64,000 bases of DNA, taken from NCBI RefSeq assembly GCF_003203515.1, contig NZ_BGNG01000006.1, positions 62,001 to 126,000 of the forward strand, written 5' to 3'. Every line of letters starts with the position of its first letter. Position 1 is the first letter of the stretch. A program made the translations under genes and the position numbers. Below are positions 1 through 8,107 of this stretch, piece by piece. Below the pieces are notes generated by a model, which searched no databases, was not told the DNA's origin, and saw only the letters and a program-made list of their open reading frames with translations. Source of the stretch: Glaciecola sp. KUL10 (GTDB taxonomy: Bacteria; Pseudomonadota; Gammaproteobacteria; Enterobacterales; Alteromonadaceae).

Positions 1-259
1 TGCTGGTTCTGCCGGTATGCACTATTTGAGCACTAATGGTGACTTGCTGGCCAACCAATATCGGGCGAATAAAGCGAATCGCGTTAGCTGATACTGTCAC
101 ACAATAACGCTTGCTCCATTGAGCAGCACAAGCGTAAGAAGCTTGATCTATCCATTTCATGACCATGCCGCCGTGTACTTTGCCACCGAAGTTCACATCT
201 GTTGGCTCGGCTAAAAAACGAAATTCTGTTTTACTGCTGCGTTTGTCGTTTTTGCTCAT
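1..259 (-). CDS. Acyl-CoA thioesterase, hotdog fold (C-terminus outside window)
   Basis: The reverse strand reads in frame from an ATG at 259 to the window edge, about 86 residues, so the 3' part is missing. The stretch contains NFGGKVHGGMVMKWID, the HGG-x-x-M-x-x-xD signature of YciA/ACOT-type acyl-CoA thioesterases, followed by a RFIRPILVGQ strand typical of the same fold. Such enzymes hydrolyse acyl-CoA to free acid and CoA in the cytoplasm. Substrate length cannot be read from this fragment. A plus-strand frame over the same bases has no recognisable content. Confidence 0.8.
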   Translation of the reverse strand, partial: MSKNDKRSSKTEFRFLAEPTDVNFGGKVHGGMVMKWIDQASYACAAQWSKRYCVTVSANAIRFIRPILVGQQVTISAQIVHTGRTS

Positions 260-422
260 AGAAATGGTTTGTCCTAATTATCTGGTCAGTGCGCACAACT
301 TATACCTTACCCTTTTTTGTCTTTTAAGTACGACTAATTTTTTCCATCACGCTACCCACTTGAAATTATTCTGACGGATAGCTTGCTAGATACAACGGGT
401 GAGCGGACTTGTAAAACTTCAA

Positions 423-1310
423 TTAATGCTTAAGTTTCGCTTTAGCAATATTAAGTGCATGAAGTCTTAACTCTTTCAAAATAGGGCTTTCGGTTTGCCA
501 ATAGTGCCAATACAAGGGCGTGTCTAAGGTATAGCCGGGAAATAAATCCTGCAACAAACCCGACGTTAAAGCATCCTGCATTTGTATCGTGGGTAGCAAA
601 CCATAGCCTAAACCTGCAATACAAGCCTGCTTAAAGCCTTCAGATGATGGACATAGGTGAATATGTTGCGGAGGTTCGCCACTTTGCTCTATCAAAAAGT
701 CATGCTGTAGGTGGTCGTCTTGGTCAAACACCAAGCAGGGAAGTCTACTGAGATCGTTTATGGTTTGTATATTGTGCTTAGCAATAAAACTGGGGGATGC
801 CACTGCTTGATATTGCATATCACCAAGGTAACTGCTCAATCCGCCATTGACAGGATCCGGCGAATCACAAATACAAATCATGACTTCACCTGCTTTCATT
901 TTTTTCAGCCCCACTGACTGATCAACAATTGAAATATCCAAACTGATTTGCACATCGTCAATTAGGCTCGGTGCTGCTAGTGCTTCTGCTAACCAAGTTG
1001 CTATCGAATCAGCATTTGTAGCAAGCGTAACCACAAGAGGGCCTTGTTCAGTATCTTGTTGGGTGTTCTTTATCCCCAAAGAAACCTCTAATTGCTGAAC
1101 CTGTTGAAGATGGTTAAGTAATTTTGTGCCTAACGCTGTTGGCTTTGGCGGTTGCCCACGCACCAGCACAGGCTCACCAAGAAATGCTTCTAGCTGATTG
1201 ATGCGCCGACTCACCGCCGATTGAGTAATAAAAAGTTGGTTAGCTGCCTTTTCAAAGCCTTTGTATTTGACAACAAACGCAAGGGCTTGAAGTTGTTTAT
1301 AATCAATCAT
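423..1310 (-). CDS. argP: LysR-family regulator ArgP (IciA)
   Basis: A 295-residue LysR regulator with an N-terminal winged helix (residues 3-60, including QSAVSRRINQLE) and a C-terminal substrate-binding fold. In enterobacteria ArgP activates the arginine/lysine exporter gene argO, and its activity is set by lysine and arginine. Here it is divergent from an argO-type gene across 99 bp, the usual arrangement, which supports the assignment over a generic LysR protein. The RGQPPKPTALG segment after the HTH also resembles ArgP. The shared 1311-1409 spacer should carry its operator, but I cannot point to an unambiguous site. Confidence 0.82.
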   Translation of the reverse strand: MIDYKQLQALAFVVKYKGFEKAANQLFITQSAVSRRINQLEAFLGEPVLVRGQPPKPTALGTKLLNHLQQVQQLEVSLGIKNTQQDTEQGPLVVTLATNADSIATWLAEALAAPSLIDDVQISLDISIVDQSVGLKKMKAGEVMICICDSPDPVNGGLSSYLGDMQYQAVASPSFIAKHNIQTINDLSRLPCLVFDQDDHLQHDFLIEQSGEPPQHIHLCPSSEGFKQACIAGLGYGLLPTIQMQDALTSGLLQDLFPGYTLDTPLYWHYWQTESPILKELRLHALNIAKAKLKH

Positions 1311-1409
1311 GAGTTTAATTCATATATATTGAAAATCATTCATTAGACTTATATCAGTGACTTATCTACTCTTCAACAAAATTTTTTACCTCATGTATGC
1401 GGAGTAAGG

Positions 1410-2009
1410 ATGTCATTTTTTTCTGGGATAGGATTAGGCCTAAGCTTAATTATTGCAATTGGCGCTCAAAATATTTGGGTATTAAGCCAAAGCATGGCAG
1501 GCGCTAACCGCTTAGCAGTCGCAGGCGTTTGTATTTTGTGTGATGTCAGTTTGATTTTGTTGGGCGTGTTCGCCGCCAAACAAATTAGCGATAGCTTGCC
1601 CGCAATCGTGCCTTTTTTGAAATGGGGAGGCATTGCTATGCTCTTGTATCTTGCCTTTGATGCGTTTAAACGCGCTTGGCAAGGTTCGTCAGGTTTATCC
1701 GTGAAGCACGAAAATAAGCAAGCATGGCAGAAAACAGCGATGACCGCTTTTGCAATTAGCCTGCTCAACCCTCATGTTTATCTAGACACTGTGGTATTGC
1801 TTGGCAATATTGGAGCCTTACAACCCGACCCGATGCTTTTTGCGATCGGCGCATGTGTGGCATCGGTTTTGTGGTTTAGCAGTTTATCCCTATTTGCGCC
1901 CGCATTAAGCCGAGTCCTTAGTTCACCATTAAAGTGGAGAGTATTTGATGTGGTGATCGGGCTGATTCTTTGTAGTATTGCCGTAAAGCTCTACTTTATT
2001 ACTGCATAA
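1410..2009 (+). CDS. argO: LysE/ArgO-type amino acid exporter
   Basis: A 199-residue inner-membrane protein with about six hydrophobic segments and the IAIGAQN motif near residue 20 that marks LysE/ArgO exporters. It is predicted to export L-arginine or related basic amino acids driven by the membrane potential. The start has a good ribosome site (GGAG about 7 bases upstream). It is divergent from argP, its expected activator. A second hydrophobic block (LLNPHVYLDTVVLLG) with the conserved NP-x-x-x-LD sequence also fits the family. Confidence 0.85.
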   Translation: MSFFSGIGLGLSLIIAIGAQNIWVLSQSMAGANRLAVAGVCILCDVSLILLGVFAAKQISDSLPAIVPFLKWGGIAMLLYLAFDAFKRAWQGSSGLSVKHENKQAWQKTAMTAFAISLLNPHVYLDTVVLLGNIGALQPDPMLFAIGACVASVLWFSSLSLFAPALSRVLSSPLKWRVFDVVIGLILCSIAVKLYFITA

Positions 2010-2030
2010 ACAAAGCAAAAAATAGTTGAG

Positions 2031-2399
2031 TTATTCGACCTTTGAAATGGCAAACTTTTCCAAGGTCTCTAATTCAACTTCTTTCAAAGCGGTGATATTA
2101 GTGGCCTCTAAATCCAACGGTGGCGCACAATCCATGACCAGTGCTTCTTTCCATCTCGACACGCACAGGCACCAGCGGTCGCCTGCTTTGAGGCCGTTAA
2201 AGTGATAACGAGGGTTGGGTGTGACTAAATCATTGCCTCTGGCAAGTGAGTAGTCTAAGAACTCTTGGGTGACGATTGCACACACACTGTGATTGCCTAA
2301 ATCACTTTCGGGAACATAACAAAAGCCTTCTCGTGTAAAGCCAGTATTGCCACAGCATAGCTTTAAAGGCTTGCCGTAGACATTGCGTTGATTTGGCAT
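2031..2399 (-). CDS. DUF2237 family protein
   Basis: A 122-residue soluble protein with the cysteine-rich pattern of DUF2237: LKLCCGNTGFTREGFCYV, then SVCAIVTQEFLDYSLARGND, then GDRWCLCVSRWKEA. Family function is unknown to me. The conserved Cys and His residues suggest metal or disulfide chemistry, but that is speculation. The start has a clear AGGGAAAG ribosome site. It is divergent from ubiG over a 69-bp spacer that must hold both promoters. Confidence 0.8.
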   Translation of the reverse strand: MPNQRNVYGKPLKLCCGNTGFTREGFCYVPESDLGNHSVCAIVTQEFLDYSLARGNDLVTPNPRYHFNGLKAGDRWCLCVSRWKEALVMDCAPPLDLEATNITALKEVELETLEKFAISKVE

Positions 2400-2468
2400 G
2401 TTAATCTTTCCCTATTGAATTTCGTATAGTGTAGTAAGTATTTATTGCCATAGTATAAAGTTAATCTG

Positions 2469-3239
2469 ATGTTGGATAAAAGCAAGTTAAGTGTACTAGA
2501 GACAAAACAGAGTAAAGGAAACTTTTCGGCCGACGAAATTGCTCGCTTCGATGCGCTCGCCGATTCGTGGTGGGATCCGAACGGAAAGTACAAAACCGCG
2601 TTGCTGTTTAACCAAGCGCGCATTAGCTTTTTTATCCCACAAATATGCAAACACTTCGGCCGAGAGCCCGATTCAGCGTTTCCGCTAAGAGGTCTACGAA
2701 TATTAGATGTAGGCAGCGGAGGAGGGCTAGTCTGCGAGCCTTTAGCATCAGCTGGTGCACAAGTAGTGGGAATTGATGCCAGCCAAATAAGTGTTGAGGT
2801 GGCACGTCGCCATGCGGCAACCTCTGCCTTAAATATTGAATATAGGCATGAGCTTTCAAGCACCACGGCAAGTAAAGGTGGGCAATTTGATGTTGTCATT
2901 AATGCAGAAGTGGTTGAACACGTGCCCGATCAATCCGCGTTGATTAAAGAGTGTTGTGATCTAGTCAACCCAGGGGGCTTTTTAGTATTGGCAACGCTAA
3001 ATAGGACTATCAAATCATGGATTATCGCAATCTTTGGCGCTGAGTATGTCATGCGCTATCTACCAAAAGGCACGCATGATTGGAAAATGTTTGTCACTCC
3101 TAACGAACTCAATCAAATGGCATCGACAAACGGTGTCACTCAAACAGCTGAATCGGGTATGAAATACAACCCATTTAAGGGTGAGTGGCGATTATCAAAT
3201 GATACTTCAGTGAATTATATTCAGTGTTATAAAAAATGA
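2469..3239 (+). CDS. ubiG: UbiG-like SAM O-methyltransferase
   Basis: A 256-residue class I SAM methyltransferase. The SAM site is at residues 78-86 (ILDVGSGGG), followed by GIDAS. The N-terminal FDALADSWWDPNGK and the C-terminal GMKYNPFKGEWRLS block are specific to UbiG, which methylates two hydroxyl groups during ubiquinone synthesis. Length matches bacterial UbiG (about 240 residues). The C-terminal 35 codons and the following 70 bases are repeated in decayed form at 4503-4684, which marks a recombination event here. No strong ribosome site precedes the ATG. Confidence 0.83.
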   Translation: MLDKSKLSVLETKQSKGNFSADEIARFDALADSWWDPNGKYKTALLFNQARISFFIPQICKHFGREPDSAFPLRGLRILDVGSGGGLVCEPLASAGAQVVGIDASQISVEVARRHAATSALNIEYRHELSSTTASKGGQFDVVINAEVVEHVPDQSALIKECCDLVNPGGFLVLATLNRTIKSWIIAIFGAEYVMRYLPKGTHDWKMFVTPNELNQMASTNGVTQTAESGMKYNPFKGEWRLSNDTSVNYIQCYKK

Positions 3240-3442
3240 TGATTCGCCAGCTTTAAAAGCTGTTTCACGCTTTGTGTATCTACAATTAAACATCATTCAA
3301 CAAGTCATGACTAAACTTAGATACATCATGCCCACCATGCAGGAATATTTAACCGTTGGAAAAACCTTAAGCACTAAGAAACCAAAGAAAAAAGTCTAAA
3401 CACCTCGATAGCAGAATAGATTAAATCTGACTTACATAAACC

Positions 3443-4333
3443 TTAGAATGTGATCGCTTGGTTTGACATAACCATCAACAAAAAGGGCGTAAAACCAATC
3501 ATTCCTATCATCATTAGAACCGTCAATAGACACAATGCGGAGCTTGCAGAGTATTTCACTGCCTTAGTGCCCTTTTCTTCAGCATAGAAAAATAGCTGCA
3601 GCATCATTAAGGGCAATAAAAAACAGCCAAATGTCCAAATATAGAAAAATGGGTCGCCAAAGGCTGGTTTCATGCCTAACACATTACCCGTTATTAAGTA
3701 GCTAAAAACACCCACTCTTAAAATCCATTGTGCGTTTGACACTAAAAATAGCCGTAATGCCCACTTTCGGTGGCTAGCAATATCTCGTTTAACTGCGTTA
3801 CGCACGGTAAAATATGTGAAAGCCAGTATTAGAAAGCCGTTGATAGTGGTGCCGACACCTGACAAATCAATAGGTTCTGGGTCACGTATCCACACCAAAT
3901 AGAAGCCCGAAATAGCTAAACAAAATACGGTGGTAAGATAAATATAACCATTAATTCGATGAAACCTAGGGTAAGTGTTTCGAATCATAGGTATTAGCTG
4001 CAGTGCACCTCCAAAGGCTACAAAACCAGCACCAATAGCATGGGCGGCGAAAGCCAGATTGCCCGAGAAATCCCCTGCGTGATAAGGGGTGCTGCCCAAA
4101 GGCTCCCAGCGATTCCAAGCTTGCATATTGTCGTTGATCACTGAAAATCCATAAAAAGCCATTATGTAATAGAAGAAAAACCACTGACCAACCAAAGTAG
4201 TCACAAACCAAAACATACTTGCAAATTTTAAGGTTTGGTTGGCAAGCTTGTTAGGTATCACTTTTTGTATCGTTGCTTTTGAACTGTTGTTTGTTGCTGA
4301 AGAAGCTGAAACATCAGCATAATCATTACCCAT
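3443..4333 (-). CDS. DUF2306 family membrane protein
   Basis: About 296 residues with seven to eight hydrophobic segments. The centre holds the DUF2306 pattern HAIGAGFVAFGGALQLIP, then RFHRINGYIYL and SHRKWALRLFLVS, with several conserved His and Arg in or near membrane segments. Function is unknown. I chose the ATG at 4333 because GGAG lies 8 bases upstream. The frame is open back to a TTG at 4357 without a ribosome site. The gene is inserted, on the opposite strand, between intact ubiG and the ubiG 3' remnant, so it may have arrived by the same recombination. Confidence 0.78.
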   Translation of the reverse strand: MGNDYADVSASSATNNSSKATIQKVIPNKLANQTLKFASMFWFVTTLVGQWFFFYYIMAFYGFSVINDNMQAWNRWEPLGSTPYHAGDFSGNLAFAAHAIGAGFVAFGGALQLIPMIRNTYPRFHRINGYIYLTTVFCLAISGFYLVWIRDPEPIDLSGVGTTINGFLILAFTYFTVRNAVKRDIASHRKWALRLFLVSNAQWILRVGVFSYLITGNVLGMKPAFGDPFFYIWTFGCFLLPLMMLQLFFYAEEKGTKAVKYSASSALCLLTVLMMIGMIGFTPFLLMVMSNQAITF

Positions 4334-4502
4334 TGTGGAGTTCTCCATATACTTCAATAGAGCGGAGTATCAGATAAAGACTGTCGTAATTCGTCCAAAT
4401 GGGCCTATTCGTACGGATTCTTTTTAGTTTTTTTAAAAATTGAGCTTTTTTTATGGAAAAGGTTTATCGTCATTAGAAAACAAAAGCTAAGGACCTTGAA
4501 AG

Positions 4503-4612
4503 GTGGTCTCACTCAACTTGCCGAATCGAGCATGAAGTACAATCCATTAAAGGCTGAGTGGCGATTATCAAAAGGTACTTCATTGAATTATATTTAATGT
4601 TATAAAAAATGA
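4503..4612 (+). pseudogene. ubiG: Decayed duplicate of the ubiG 3' end
   Basis: This stretch aligns with 3131-3239 and, past the stop, on to about 4684 versus 3310. In the ubiG frame it encodes GLTQLAESSMKYNPLKAEWR and then LSKGTSLNYI, followed by TAA where the intact gene has CAG, so it ends five codons early. Nothing upstream of 4500 matches ubiG, so only the end was left behind. Both copies share the downstream run ATGATGATTCGC and the AAGCTGTTT hairpin region. The copies look roughly four-fifths identical by eye. It lies directly upstream of the GST gene. Confidence 0.85.
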
Positions 4613-4713
4613 TGATTCGCTAGCTTTGAAAAGCTGTTTTACGCTTTTAGCACCCAAGTTTAAACATGACTCAATTTGTCATGACAACAGATAGACACAA
4701 GGCGCTTGAAACA

Positions 4714-5322
4714 ATGAAGATTTACGATACTAAAACCGCTCCGACCCCTCGCAGAGTGCGCATATTTTTGGCTGAAAAAGGCATTGATATGGAATATGTG
4801 CAAGTCGATTTGCAGTCAGGCCAAAATCTATCCAAAGAAATGAGGGCGAAAAACCCCTTGGGTAAAATCCCAATTTTAGAACTTGATGGCGGTACCTGTA
4901 TCAGCGAAAGCGATGCGATTTGTCAGTATTTCGAAGCGCTGCAACCTGAGCCCACTTTGTTTGGTGAAACGCCTTTGGAAAAAGGGACCATCGCAATGTG
5001 GCAACGTCAGGTCGAGTTTGCTTTATTTATGCAAGTCGGCATGTGTTTTCAGCATACCACTGGGTATTTTAAAGATCGTATGAAGCCAATTAAAGAATAT
5101 GGGATCGAAGCGGGTATCAATGCGTCTAAGTTCTTACGAGTCTTAGATAGGCGACTTCAAAACTCCGAGTTTATAGCAGGTGATCAATTTTCAATTGCTG
5201 ATATTACTGCGGTTTGTGCGATCGACTTTGCGCGTGTAATTGATGTGCGTATTGGTGAAGATCAAACGGCTTTGCAGGCTTGGTATGAGCGGCAGAATTT
5301 GCGGCCTAGTATGAAGGCTTAG
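4714..5322 (+). CDS. Glutathione S-transferase family protein
   Basis: 202 residues from the ATG at 4714. The N-terminus MKIYDTKTAPTPRRVRIFLA is the first strand and helix of a GST thioredoxin fold. GKIPILELDGG and ISESDAICQY give the cis-proline and glutathione-binding Ser-Asp region. The C-terminal helical domain contains EFIAGDQFSIADITA, the N-capping box of GSTs. The frame is open 16 codons further up to 4666, but that part lies in the duplicated ubiG downstream sequence and precedes the family's usual start. The substrate is unknown. Detoxification of electrophiles is the usual role. Confidence 0.85.
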   Translation: MKIYDTKTAPTPRRVRIFLAEKGIDMEYVQVDLQSGQNLSKEMRAKNPLGKIPILELDGGTCISESDAICQYFEALQPEPTLFGETPLEKGTIAMWQRQVEFALFMQVGMCFQHTTGYFKDRMKPIKEYGIEAGINASKFLRVLDRRLQNSEFIAGDQFSIADITAVCAIDFARVIDVRIGEDQTALQAWYERQNLRPSMKA

Positions 5323-5659
5323 GGTTGCGTTAAAATTTACAGCAGTGTTAAGTACGTAGAAGTTTGAAAAGCTGGGGTCATCCGAACTGTCGACACGTAT
5401 ATCGAGAACACTCGCAAAAAATTCAAAGAAATCTCGCCAAGTTTCCAGTGTATTCAAGCCGTCTATTGTGTTGGCCATCGATTAGTGGGGGATAATAAAT
5501 AGTCCCATCCTCATAATTTCCTCAACTTGTGTTTGTACCCTGTTCTTTATAATTGAAACTCGTCAGTAAGTTTGTTGCTTTGTTTGAATACCAAGCAATC
5601 CTCATGCTTTCTGCTCATCTTGAAATTACGATAAAAACAAAAGTATTAAGGACATTCTT
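5323..5659. other. 337-bp intergenic region with one doubtful reverse-strand frame
   Basis: No recognised gene. On the reverse strand a frame from an ATG at 5478 encodes 95 residues. Its first 55 or so (from MANTIDGLNTLETWRDFFEF) look protein-like, but the remainder runs antisense through the end of the GST gene. It may be a short orphan gene or a truncated gene remnant. The last part of the region carries the promoter and the AAGGACA ribosome site of the PEP-CTERM-like gene at 5660. Confidence 0.3.
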
Positions 5660-6310
5660 ATGCTCAGACACCTTCTATTAATAATTATCTGCTATGCACC
5701 GTTCAGCGCATCGGCAAGCATTATTTTTGATTTTGAATTGGACTCTTTAAGCGGCATTCGAATAGGCATTGATAGTTCAGATACTTTCAGTTTTGAATTT
5801 GCAGACAGTACTGATTTTTCCGACGTGGGTTGGAACGATATTCTCTCCGTCACGTATGCTTTCGACAGTGTAGGTACGGGTTCTATCACAAGCTTTGTTT
5901 ACACTGCCACAGATGTGAGCAACGAGTTACTAGCTACCTTTTTTTCCTTTGAACAATTAAGCAATGAAGCGTGGCAAATGGATATTTTGATTGGTTTAAC
6001 GGGCATCAATGAAGTGCTTAGTTTTACGTCAAGTGATCAAAGTACTGCGCTCTTGTTTGGGCAGGGTGACTTTTTGGGTAATTCATCTCCAATATCATTC
6101 ATCCTTGAAACTGAATCTGCGAGTGCTTTCATTATTGGCTTAGGAGGAGCATTTACACTAACGGGGCTATCCTCAGCTAACTCAATCTCAGAGCCTTCTT
6201 TAATTTTATTTTTTGCTTTCATTGTGATCGTTTTGGCTAGACGAGCACGGCTGGGAATATGTGATAAATACATATTACCTTTGAATTTAAGGAGTTTGAC
6301 GTCAATCTGA
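5660..6310 (+). CDS. PEP-CTERM-like secreted protein with SEP variant sorting signal
   Basis: 216 residues. An N-terminal signal peptide (residues 1-20, ending FSASAS) is followed by a beta-rich, Ser/Thr/Asp-rich domain and then SISEPSLILFFAFIVIVLAR at 175-194 with an RRAR cluster. This is the architecture of PEP-CTERM exosortase substrates (Pro-Glu-Pro, one transmembrane helix, Arg cluster), but with Ser-Glu-Pro. About 19 extra residues follow the Arg cluster, which is unusual since the signal normally ends the protein. Ribosome site AAGGACA fits the ATG. The presence of an exosortase-associated acyltransferase at 33361-34191 supports an exosortase system in this genome. Confidence 0.65.
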   Translation: MLRHLLLIIICYAPFSASASIIFDFELDSLSGIRIGIDSSDTFSFEFADSTDFSDVGWNDILSVTYAFDSVGTGSITSFVYTATDVSNELLATFFSFEQLSNEAWQMDILIGLTGINEVLSFTSSDQSTALLFGQGDFLGNSSPISFILETESASAFIIGLGGAFTLTGLSSANSISEPSLILFFAFIVIVLARRARLGICDKYILPLNLRSLTSI

Positions 6311-6528
6311 ACGTGATGACTAGGAACTTTTATTGCTGGAATGTTTACTTCTTCTGATGACGATGAACTCAAGGGTGCAGCCAGGCCTTAAGAAAAGCAG
6401 ATATCTATTAGTTTTACAGTTAAGAATAACGAGTTGGTTTAACCCCTGTCCCTGCCCACTATGAATATCGCTTATTGCACTAAAGCAGGGACTATTTAAC
6501 TAATCAAACAAAGGGCAAAGTCCGTGCC

Positions 6529-7788
6529 TCAATCAACCAGAGCCTGATAAACTAAGTTTCTCAAATCATCGTGGTAACGGTGAAAACCAATCGGCACAAA
6601 TTGAGACATCCCCAGGATAATCATGTTTTCTTTTGGATCGATGCGTACGTAAGTTGATGCCATACCGCCCCATCCGAAGTTGCCTTCTGACCCCATGAAT
6701 TTAAGCTGACCTTCATCAACTGTAACTGAAACCGCTAGACCATAGCCTTCGCCAGCTGCGCCGGGTTCAAAAGGAACCAGGTGTTTTGGCATATGGTTGG
6801 TGCGCATGTATTCAACGGTTTTGCGTCCTAAGATGCGAGTACCATTGACTTCACCGCCATTTAACAACATTTGTGCAAAGGTTAAGTAATCATCCATGGT
6901 TGATACTAGACCGCCGCCGCCATTATGAACTTGTGGATCGCTTTGATAATCTCCAAGTGCGCCCACTGGTCTAACGACGGTTTGGCCTTTGTCGCCGACT
7001 GTATAAATCTGCTTTAAACGATCGCGTTTGTCTGCGGTGACATAAAATCCAGTGTCATTCATCTTAAGTGGCTCAAAAATCACTTCTTGCATGTATTCAC
7101 CCAGCTTCTTACCGCTTAGTTTTTCAACCAAAAAGCCGATGATGTCGGTGTTGACGCCGTAGTGCCATTTTTCGCCTGGCTGGTGGTTTAGTGGTAGTTT
7201 TGCGATTGCATCGAGCATTTCGTCTGCGGTTTTAAAGTTGGCTGTTGCAAACATTTGTTGATAAAGCTTATCAACTGGACTTTGTGAGAATCCATAGCTC
7301 AAACCAGCAGTATGCATAAACAAATCGATGATTCGAATGGGCTGTTTTTGCTTTTCGGTAACTATATTGTCACCTTCGCCACTTACATAAACCTGTAAGT
7401 CTTTAAGTTGTGGCAAGTACATGTCGATTGGATCATTCATGTGAAACTTGCCTTCTTCCCACAATGTGAGCGCTGCAACAGCAGTGACAGGTTTAGTCAT
7501 TGAATAAATACGGAAAATCGTGTCGCGACTCAACGGAATATTCTTTTCACGATCTTGTTGACCTTGTGCTGCAAAGTGAACGACTTGACCATTGCGAGCA
7601 ACCAAAGTGCTGATGCCGACTAGTTTTTGTTGGTCGATATACTCTTGCATCCTGTCATTGATGCGCGTTAATCGCTCACTTGATAAACCTTGCTTGACTG
7701 TTGGATTACCAAGGTTTTCTTTTGGAGGCGTCGTTGCGTTACACGCGGTCAAAAAGACCATTAAGCTCAGTGCTACTAGGTTTTTCAT
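6529..7788 (-). CDS. Lipoprotein serine hydrolase, beta-lactamase class C/esterase VIII family
   Basis: 419 residues beginning with a lipoprotein signal whose lipobox LTAC puts the acylated Cys at 16. The catalytic SxxK is S96-M-T-K99 in FRIYSMTKPVTAVAAL. The general-base Tyr is Y210 in WHYGVNTDIIGFL, as in family VIII esterases related to class C beta-lactamases. SEGNFGWGGMAST near the C-terminus supplies the third motif region. It is predicted to be periplasmic, membrane anchored, and to hydrolyse an ester or peptide bond. True beta-lactamase activity is not implied. The gene stands alone, divergent from the MBL-fold gene at 8108. Confidence 0.85.
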   Translation of the reverse strand: MKNLVALSLMVFLTACNATTPPKENLGNPTVKQGLSSERLTRINDRMQEYIDQQKLVGISTLVARNGQVVHFAAQGQQDREKNIPLSRDTIFRIYSMTKPVTAVAALTLWEEGKFHMNDPIDMYLPQLKDLQVYVSGEGDNIVTEKQKQPIRIIDLFMHTAGLSYGFSQSPVDKLYQQMFATANFKTADEMLDAIAKLPLNHQPGEKWHYGVNTDIIGFLVEKLSGKKLGEYMQEVIFEPLKMNDTGFYVTADKRDRLKQIYTVGDKGQTVVRPVGALGDYQSDPQVHNGGGGLVSTMDDYLTFAQMLLNGGEVNGTRILGRKTVEYMRTNHMPKHLVPFEPGAAGEGYGLAVSVTVDEGQLKFMGSEGNFGWGGMASTYVRIDPKENMIILGMSQFVPIGFHRYHDDLRNLVYQALVD

Positions 7789-8107
7789 ATTTAAACTCTT
7801 TCTGTCGTTAGTTGTAGTGAGTGTATTCTCTTCACGAGTATAAGCAAGTACGTTACAAGTTTGTTAACGGTTGTTAAATGCTTGAAAAACATTAAATATA
7901 TGATTTTATGTGATAAATACGACTTATCATAAATATCCATAATTTACCTTTAAGTTTGTTTATTGACTGTTTATTTTTGTCGAAGCTTTGCTTTGTGATT
8001 AGACAGATTAATTTCGATAGCTAATTACTTTCTATTGATTTAAGTGAATTGCTAATCATATCGTGTCGCTCTATCGTTAATGCTTATGAAAATCGAAGGG
8101 TTAGCTT
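7789..8107. other. AT-rich divergent promoter region
   Basis: 319 bp without a gene between two divergent hydrolase genes. It is very AT-rich. The only structure I note is a short inverted repeat TGATAA...TTATCA at 7911-7929, which could be a regulator site. No clear promoter hexamers can be assigned with confidence. Confidence 0.4.

Noticed and set aside
2363-2899. 178-codon reverse-strand frame opposite ubiG
   Set aside because: It is antisense to a well-supported methyltransferase and its translation has no recognisable motif or composition of a real protein.
3307-3399. 30-residue frame after ubiG (starts MTKLRYIMPTMQEY)
   Set aside because: No ribosome site, no known family, and its ATG falls in the duplicated ubiG downstream sequence, so it is probably chance.
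4666-4713. Upstream extension of the GST gene
   Set aside because: The 16 extra codons come from the duplicated ubiG flank and precede the conserved GST N-terminus.
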